A stretch of 8,335 nt of DNA from an uncultured Akkermansia sp. (GTDB lineage Bacteria > Verrucomicrobiota > Verrucomicrobiia > Verrucomicrobiales > Akkermansiaceae). The notes beneath the pieces were generated by a model. That model saw only the letters and a list, made by a program, of their open reading frames with translations. It searched no databases and was not told the origin of the DNA. The stretch lies in assembly GCA_904501955.1 (NCBI GenBank), contig CAJGCY010000113.1, positions 1 to 8,335 of the forward strand, given 5' to 3'. The position numbers were made by a program, and so were the translations under genes. Positions 1 to 3,815 of the stretch are shown piece by piece. Positions within the stretch are counted from its first letter, which is position 1. Each line of letters begins with the position of its first letter.

Positions 1-84
1 GGCTCGGAGCGTCGCTTCGCTCCCGGCTTCGCGTCTCGCTGCGCTCGCTTGCTACGCCGTGGCTCGCCGGTCCTCGCCATTATA
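1..84. repeat. GC-rich low-complexity repeat stretch at window edge
   Basis: This stretch is made almost wholly of short TCGCT/CGCTCGC-type words and has no credible gene. It holds a hairpin at 6-23 (GGAGCG, loop TCGCTT, CGCTCC). The 15-mer at 9-23 recurs exactly at 99-113 inside repeat copy A, so it is probably part of the same repeat family or a decayed tandem copy running in from outside the window. Its left border cannot be seen. The open frames across it code for low-complexity Arg/Ser/Leu peptides and are not conserved between repeat copies, so I do not call a protein here. Confidence 0.55.
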
Positions 85-271
85 TGTCGGCCTACGCTGC
101 GTCGCTTCGCTCCGTCGCTCCGGGCTCAATTTTCTTTTTTTTCGCTACCCGGGGTTCCGCGGCTTCGCCGCTCCACCGCCGGGCTATTATATGGCGCCCC
201 TCCGGGGCTCCGAATTAGGCTCGCTGGCGCTCGCGAACTTCTCCCACTCCCCTTCAACTTCCGATTTATCG
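85..271 (+). repeat. Intergenic repeat, copy A (about 190 bp)
   Basis: This copy aligns along its length with the reverse complement of 3191-3370 (copy B) and, less fully, with 3451-3598 (copy C). Segment 151-180 is identical over 30 bp to the reverse complement of 3275-3304. Segment 255-271 is identical over 17 bp to 3579-3595 in copy C. Internal hairpins are 159-171 (GCGGC-TTC-GCCGC) and 196-208 (GCCCC-TCC-GGGGC). A T8 tract lies at 135-142. Compared with B, the copy carries an extra 8 or so bases near 237-250, which breaks any shared reading frame, so the element is most likely non-coding. Its CCGATTTATCG end faces the GH20 gene, about 100 bp before the start codon. No terminal inverted repeats or target-site duplications are evident. 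Family name unknown. Confidence 0.85.
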
Positions 272-286
272 GGATGCCCATCCCGA
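269..286. repeat. Perfect palindrome at the edge of repeat copy A
   Basis: The sequence TCGGGATGCCCATCCCGA is an 8-bp perfect stem around a 2-nt centre (or a 7-bp stem with 4-nt loop in RNA). It begins exactly where copy A stops matching B and C, which continue TTATCGCGC instead. It is not followed by a T tract, so it does not look like an intrinsic terminator. It could be a protein-binding operator or just the end structure of the repeat. Confidence 0.55.
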
Positions 287-331
287 ATGCGGGGCGGGAG
301 CTTCAGAGGGGAGGATTCCTACACAATAAAC

Positions 332-361
332 TTGACACGGGTGGAGTGAGTATGGTATAGG
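332..361 (+). promoter_or_regulatory. Candidate promoter of the GH20 gene
   Basis: A perfect -35 box TTGACA lies at 332-337 and a weaker -10-like box TATAGG at 356-361, spaced by 18 nt. A start about 7 nt downstream would fall almost on the ATG and leave out the Shine-Dalgarno sequence at 359-366, which argues that the true -10 may be elsewhere or that the box is coincidental. An alternative TATGGT at 351-356 is only 13 nt from the -35 box. I therefore treat this as a candidate only. Confidence 0.35.
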
Positions 362-366
362 AGGTG
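359..366 (+). promoter_or_regulatory. Strong ribosome binding site of the GH20 gene
   Basis: AGGAGGTG sits 4 nt before the ATG at 371. It is the only strong Shine-Dalgarno sequence in the window. An in-frame TGA at 347-349 lies just upstream, so together they fix the start codon. Confidence 0.8.
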
Positions 367-370
367 GCGT

Positions 371-2416
371 ATGTTGAAATCAATTTTCAGAACAGTTTTA
401 GGCCTTACGCTGGCGGTGGCACCGTTGAGTGACGCGCTGGGGGCTGCAGCCCCCACATGGGAGTCTCCGCATGAGCTCAGTGTAGAGGAATCCTTGAGCC
501 GCATGGCTCTCATCCCCTTCCCGCAAGAGGTGAAGGCGTACAAGGGCAAGTTGACCATCAAGGGCATGAAGGTGGACTTCGTCGGCGATTGCAAGGGCAA
601 AATGTTGCAGGCAGCCCTGCAGGACTTCAAGGTGGCTAACACCGGCACAAAGGGAGAGCTGACGGTTATCTTCAAATTAGACAAGGATGCCCTGCCGGCG
701 GAAAAAGCAGCGGAGGGCTACATCTTGAAAATCACCAAAAAAGACGTCGTCATTAAAGGCGCCACGGAGGCAGGCATGTTCAACGGCTGGCAAACGCTGC
801 GCCAAATGATACAGAGCAACGCGGGTGAGAGCATTCCCTGCTGCACCATCACGGACTGGCCCGCCTTCCGCTACCGTGGGTTCATGCAGGACTGCGGGCG
901 CAACTTCCGCACGGTGGAGCGCATCAAGCAAGAGCTCGCCCTGGCAGCTACGCTCAAGGTGAACGTGTACCACTGGCACCTGACGGACTACCCCGCATGG
1001 CATATTGAGTGCAAGGCTTACCCCCAGCTCAATGACCCGAAGCACCGCACGCGCGACAAGGATGACACCTACTCCTACGCCCAAATCCGCGAGGTGATTG
1101 AGTTCGCCGCCGCGCGTAACATCCTCGTCATCCCCGAGCTGGACATGCCCGGCCACAGCGCCTACTTTGACCGCGCGTTCGGCTTCAAGATGCACTCCGA
1201 GCAGGGCATGCGCATCATCGGCGAGTTGCTGGATGAGTTCTGCAAGGAGGTACCGGCGGAGCTCTGCCCCATCATCCACTTCGGGGCGGATGAGGTGCGC
1301 ATCCCGAATGCCGCCCAGTTTGTGGATTTTGTGACCAAGAAGCTGCAGTCCCACGGCCGCACGCCCATGCAGTGGGCAAGCAACCGCGACCTGCCCGTGG
1401 GTGAGCACTCCATCGAGCAGCGCTGGGGTGAGGGTGCGGATTTGGTGGCTAAGTCCATACCGGCGGAGCGCATCAAGCGCCGCGCGTTCGACTCCACCAT
1501 GGGCTATGCCAACTTGCTGGACCCCGCCCTGCTGGTGCGCCGTTACTTCTTCATGCGCCCCTGCGGTTCCGCTGCGGGTGATGAGCTCAAGCTCGGCACC
1601 ATCATCTGCATCTGGCCGGATGGTAGGGTGGACAACAAGGAGAACATACCCGGCATGTGCGCCATGTGGCCCGGCATGATGGCCATGGCTGAGCGCTCTT
1701 GGAAGGGTGGCGCTGCGGATGGTGATGCCCTGCCGCTGGAGATGCCCGCCCCGAACACGGAGGCAGGCCGCGCCTACGCCCTGTTCGAGCAGCGAATGAT
1801 GCGCCTGCACAAGACCATGTTTGCGGGTGAGGCATTCCCCGTGCAGCCGGAATCCGCGGTGCAGTGGACGGTGGTGGAGCCCATCCCCACGGCCAAGGCA
1901 GCTGAGGTGCGCGAGCAGGTGCTCAAGGGTGACACCGCCGCCCTCAAAACGCGTAAGGCATACTGCGCCAACCTGTACTTCCGCACCCGCCCGGACACCG
2001 GCTACCTCGGCATGTTCACCAACACCAAGCCCGGCCACACGGTTTGGGCGGTGACTACCATTCATGCCGAGAAAGCCGGCAAGCAAAAGTTCATGATCGG
2101 CTTCGACGCCCCTGCCCGCTCTAACCGCCGCTACTCCGGCGTGCCCAAGAACGGTCAGTGGTCTCAGTGCGGCACCCGCATTTGGCTGAACGGCGCGGAG
2201 GTAAGCAATCCCCGCACTTACAAGCACGCCGGTAAGTTCCAGAAGCACGGCAACGAATGGGGCTTTGAGCTCCCGCTCGACCCGGAGGAAATCTGGTGGG
2301 TACAGGAGCCCGTGGAGTTCGAGCTCAAGAAGGGCGACAACACCTTCATCATCGAGCAGCCCTACCACGGTGAATACCAGTCCTGGGGCGTCTCCCTCAT
2401 CCCCGTGAAGGACTAA
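371..2416 (+). CDS. Secreted GH20 beta-N-acetylhexosaminidase
   Basis: The 681-residue product is an exported exo-hexosaminidase of glycoside hydrolase family 20, expected to remove terminal GlcNAc or GalNAc from glycans by substrate-assisted catalysis. Residues 1 to about 25 form a signal peptide (basic start, hydrophobic core, ALG/AAA cleavage region). Residues about 45-160 resemble the GH20 N-terminal alpha/beta domain, ending in a GMFNGWQTLRQM segment. The catalytic barrel follows: YRGFMQDCGRNF (R169, D174, R177), HWHLTD (201-206), IPELDMPGHS (254-263) and HFGADEV (303-309), with D307-E308 as the family's catalytic pair. W335, W352, W415 and W444 are candidates for the aromatic pocket, and AMAERSW is at 438-444. 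About residues 520-681 form an extra C-terminal beta-rich domain I cannot name. One oddity is GADE where most members have GGDE. The start is fixed by the Shine-Dalgarno sequence at 359-366. The family is certain; the exact substrate (mucin O-glycan, N-glycan or chitooligosaccharide) is not shown. Confidence 0.95.
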   Translation: MLKSIFRTVLGLTLAVAPLSDALGAAAPTWESPHELSVEESLSRMALIPFPQEVKAYKGKLTIKGMKVDFVGDCKGKMLQAALQDFKVANTGTKGELTVIFKLDKDALPAEKAAEGYILKITKKDVVIKGATEAGMFNGWQTLRQMIQSNAGESIPCCTITDWPAFRYRGFMQDCGRNFRTVERIKQELALAATLKVNVYHWHLTDYPAWHIECKAYPQLNDPKHRTRDKDDTYSYAQIREVIEFAAARNILVIPELDMPGHSAYFDRAFGFKMHSEQGMRIIGELLDEFCKEVPAELCPIIHFGADEVRIPNAAQFVDFVTKKLQSHGRTPMQWASNRDLPVGEHSIEQRWGEGADLVAKSIPAERIKRRAFDSTMGYANLLDPALLVRRYFFMRPCGSAAGDELKLGTIICIWPDGRVDNKENIPGMCAMWPGMMAMAERSWKGGAADGDALPLEMPAPNTEAGRAYALFEQRMMRLHKTMFAGEAFPVQPESAVQWTVVEPIPTAKAAEVREQVLKGDTAALKTRKAYCANLYFRTRPDTGYLGMFTNTKPGHTVWAVTTIHAEKAGKQKFMIGFDAPARSNRRYSGVPKNGQWSQCGTRIWLNGAEVSNPRTYKHAGKFQKHGNEWGFELPLDPEEIWWVQEPVEFELKKGDNTFIIEQPYHGEYQSWGVSLIPVKD

Positions 2417-2440
2417 TCACCACGCACAAGCATTAACGCC

Positions 2441-2474
2441 AAGGAGCAAGCCACCATCACGGGGCTTGCTCCTT
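2441..2474 (+). terminator. Stem-loop terminator after the GH20 gene
   Basis: The arms AAGGAGCAAGCC (2441-2452) and GGCTTGCTCCTT (2463-2474) pair perfectly over 12 bp around a 10-nt loop. They are followed by the T-rich but interrupted sequence GTTGTTGTGG. It lies 25 nt after the GH20 stop and 35 nt beyond the stop of the convergent gene, so it can serve GH20 and perhaps both genes. The lack of an unbroken T run makes it a non-canonical intrinsic terminator; the stem might act mainly as a 3' end stabiliser. Confidence 0.7.
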
Positions 2475-2508
2475 GTTGTTGTGGCAAAAAGTAATGGGTG
2501 CGGGCAGC

Positions 2509-3048
2509 TCAACCGCGCTCCAGCAGCACGAAAAACTCTTGGTACTCCGTGCCATCCGCTGCGTAAGAGGGAGCGGTATTGCTGCTGACCACGCGCCACC
2601 CCTGCCGCGCATGGGCATTGAGCACCTTGCTGAGCAGGTGCGGGGTAAATTGGCCGTTGAACACGCTATCCGTGCGGCAAATCGTCTTGTACTCCCGCTC
2701 CTGCTTCTTTTGCAGGGAGGACAGCGGCATACTGTCCCCCGGCTTGTAATTTTTGTCCTTATTCAGGCTCATCCCCTGTGTCAGCGTCTTGTTGCCCTTT
2801 TTCTGAGCTACACTGCTGCCCGCAGGCGTGCTGAGCGTTAATTTGGGACCACCGGACGCCGGCACACCCATGCGCGGGCGTTGTTGCAGCATGTGCCGAG
2901 CCTGCGCGACTGTCATCATTTGGCGCGTGCGTGAGTCGGACAGTATCTGCTCCTCGCTGATACCCGGTGTTGCCAAAATGGCGTGCAGCTCATAGTGCTC
3001 TGTGCTCCAAGTATTGCTACTGCGGTCTAAGAGAAAGTACGTCTTCAT
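2509..3048 (-). CDS. GYF_2-like / DUF4177-like small protein
   Basis: This gene encodes 179 residues on the minus strand, convergent with GH20. There is no signal peptide or membrane segment, so it is probably cytoplasmic. Residues 1 to about 55 (KTYFLLDRSSNTWSTEHYEL... then ISEEQIL) resemble a GYF_2-type fold: an aromatic start, a central tryptophan, a helix of the 'EL..ll..G.I....l' type. Residues about 57-115 are a Gln/Ser/Gly/Lys-rich linker, likely disordered. Residues about 117-179 (REYKTI ... LLSKVLNAHARQGWRVVS ... FFVLLER) match the layout of DUF4177: an EYK strand, a Leu-rich helix ending in GW, then two strands. Function is unknown; GYF_2 domains are generally thought to bind proline-rich peptides. 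The start is chosen because an in-frame stop (plus strand 3073-3075) lies just upstream and a good promoter precedes it. There is no clear Shine-Dalgarno sequence. The domain assignments are by eye and tentative. Confidence 0.75.
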   Translation of the reverse strand: MKTYFLLDRSSNTWSTEHYELHAILATPGISEEQILSDSRTRQMMTVAQARHMLQQRPRMGVPASGGPKLTLSTPAGSSVAQKKGNKTLTQGMSLNKDKNYKPGDSMPLSSLQKKQEREYKTICRTDSVFNGQFTPHLLSKVLNAHARQGWRVVSSNTAPSYAADGTEYQEFFVLLERG

Positions 3049-3071
3049 GCCGGTGGGTCTTTCTGCTCCGT

Positions 3072-3099
3072 ATTATACGCAAACAAACCCTCTTGACAA
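3072..3099 (-). promoter_or_regulatory. Promoter of the minus-strand small gene
   Basis: Read on the minus strand, TTGTCA (3099-3094, one mismatch to TTGACA) and a perfect TATAAT (3077-3072) are separated by 16 nt. The expected transcript start is near 3065, giving a short leader of about 16 nt before the ATG at 3048. The leader has no clear Shine-Dalgarno sequence. The -35 box lies within the near-palindrome CTTGACAAG (3092-3100), which also gives a perfect TTGACA on the plus strand. Confidence 0.7.
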
Positions 3100-3143
3100 G
3101 TCTTTTTCATATAATTTCTATAGTTGTTATGAAGTATTTGCAT

Positions 3144-3167
3144 TTTTTCCGCAAAAATGCGGAAAAA
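3144..3167. repeat. Perfect palindrome with T5/A5 arms
   Basis: TTTTTCCGCA (3144-3153) pairs with TGCGGAAAAA (3158-3167) over 10 bp around AAAA. On both strands the T run is on the 5' arm and the A run on the 3' arm, so it does not fit an intrinsic terminator in either direction. It lies between the small gene's promoter and the outer edge of repeat copy B, and could be a regulator-binding site or a boundary structure. Confidence 0.6.
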
Positions 3168-3190
3168 CACCCACCGAAAAGCCCCCGTCC

Positions 3191-3380
3191 GCGCGATAAA
3201 TCGGAATTTGAAGGGGGTGTTTGCGAGCGATAGCGAAGCCGAACTTGAAGCCCCGATAGGGGCGCCAGCCTTTAGGCGGTGGAGCGGCGAAGCCGCGGAA
3301 CCCCTGCTAGCGGAAAAAATAAAATTAAGCCCGGTGCGACGGAGCGTCAGCGACGCAGCGTAGGGCGACAGCACCGTTGC
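3191..3380 (-). repeat. Intergenic repeat, copy B (inverted)
   Basis: The reverse complement of this segment aligns along its whole length with copy A, including a 30-bp exact block (3275-3304). It shares a 16-bp exact block (3296-3311) with copy C. It is the best preserved copy structurally, with three perfect short hairpins: 3250-3263 (GCCCC-GATA-GGGGC), 3284-3296 (GCGGC-GAA-GCCGC) and 3344-3356 (GCGTC-AGC-GACGC). Its CCGATTTATCG end faces the minus-strand gene. Frames open through it are not kept in the other copies, so it is not a gene. The inner end, 3367-3380, forms one arm of the inverted repeat with copy C. Confidence 0.85.
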
Positions 3381-3432
3381 CTTGTTCATTCACCATAAAT
3401 CATTGGCTATTCAGCGAAAGCAACGTGCTGTC
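3367..3432. repeat. Inverted repeat joining repeat copies B and C
   Basis: The arm GACAGCACCGTTGC at 3367-3380 is complementary to GCAACGTGCTGTC at 3420-3432, with a single unpaired base. The arms enclose 39 AT-richer bases. The arms are continuous with copies B and C, so B and C together form a long imperfect palindrome centred near 3400. Either the element includes these arms, and copy A has lost them, or the pair arose by an inverted duplication. Confidence 0.7.
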
Positions 3433-3598
3433 ACCACAGGTTCCCTGGGTTCCATTTAAATTTTTGATGCTAGCAGGGGTTCCGTTCGCTTACGCTCACT
3501 ACACACCCTGCCTAAGAGCTGCCGCCCCGTTACCACGGGGCTTTGAATTCCGCTCGCTGACGCTCGCAAACACCCCTCCAACTTCCGATTTATCGCGC
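3420..3598 (+). repeat. Intergenic repeat, copy C
   Basis: This is a third and more diverged copy in the same orientation as A. It shares 3469-3484 exactly with copy B (inverted) and 3579-3595 exactly with copy A. The second hairpin is kept but altered and lengthened: 3524-3541, GCCCCGT-TACC-ACGGGGC. In place of the GCGGC/GCCGC hairpin there is a possible 6-bp stem, 3473-3478 with 3506-3511 (GCAGGG/CCCTGC). The part matching the first 50 or so bases of A and B is largely lost. The CCGATTTATCG end points to the alpha-2-macroglobulin gene, about 220 bp before its start. Confidence 0.75.
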
Positions 3599-3695
3599 AG
3601 CTCAAAAAGGGCAGAAAACACCGATAGCGCATCAGTAACAAAAAGCCGAAGAAAGTGAGAAATTCACTCAACAAAACGGCGCGTGGGAATGTCTA

Positions 3696-3701
3696 TATAA
3701 T
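3696..3701 (+). promoter_or_regulatory. Candidate -10 box for the alpha-2-macroglobulin gene
   Basis: A perfect TATAAT occurs in the context TGTCTATATAATAGG. No recognisable -35 box lies 16-18 nt upstream, so this rests on the -10 alone. If real, the transcript would start near 3708 and carry a leader of about 108 nt containing the 3736-3760 hairpin. Confidence 0.4.
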
Positions 3702-3735
3702 AGGCCGCATGAGTAAGTGCGTTCGCGCAGTGTTT

Positions 3736-3760
3736 TTTGCTTGCAAAAGCGGGAAGCAAA
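3736..3760 (+). promoter_or_regulatory. Leader hairpin upstream of the alpha-2-macroglobulin gene
   Basis: TTTGCTT (3736-3742) pairs with AAGCAAA (3754-3760) over 7 bp around an 11-nt loop. Outer GCGC arms (3725-3728 and 3761-3764) could extend it across a bulge. It resembles no riboswitch I know; a leader structure is possible but unproven. Confidence 0.3.
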
Positions 3761-3815
3761 GCGCATGATAAGCCTGATAACAGAACACCTTCCCCCCCAT
3801 TCTCCATAAAAAGCA

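Larger units (their letters stand above)
3599..3815 (+). other. Leader region of the alpha-2-macroglobulin gene
   Basis: There is no gene here. It holds a small palindrome at 3654-3668 (AGTGA-GAAAT-TCACT), a -10-like box, a hairpin and a C7 tract at 3792-3798. The 20 nt before the ATG are pyrimidine-rich and then A-rich, with no Shine-Dalgarno sequence. The frames crossing this region run into the large gene in other registers and are shadows. Confidence 0.6.

Noticed and set aside
291..314. G-quadruplex upstream of GH20
   Set aside because: There are only three runs of three or more G, plus a GG pair; this is insufficient for a standard three-tetrad quadruplex.
49..360. Two overlapping plus-strand open frames of about 100 codons upstream of GH20
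   Set aside because: They read through repeat copy A. The corresponding frames in copies B and C are broken by indels not divisible by three, so no protein is conserved.
677..2368. Long open frame (563 codons) on the minus strand opposite the GH20 gene
   Set aside because: It is a mirror of GC-rich codon use on the other strand. The product is a His/Gly/Val-rich sequence with no recognisable domain, while the plus strand holds all GH20 motifs.
3144..3167. Intrinsic terminator at the T5/A5 palindrome
   Set aside because: The T run precedes the stem on both strands; an intrinsic terminator needs it after the stem.
1..3600. CRISPR array or insertion sequence made by the repeated segments
   Set aside because: The repeats are long, few, in mixed orientation, not regularly spaced, and no transposase, integrase or cas gene is visible.
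3045..3674. Short open frames on both strands through repeat copies B and C
   Set aside because: They give similar-looking Ser/Ala/Leu peptides only because the DNA repeats are similar; frames shift between copies and there are no ribosome sites.
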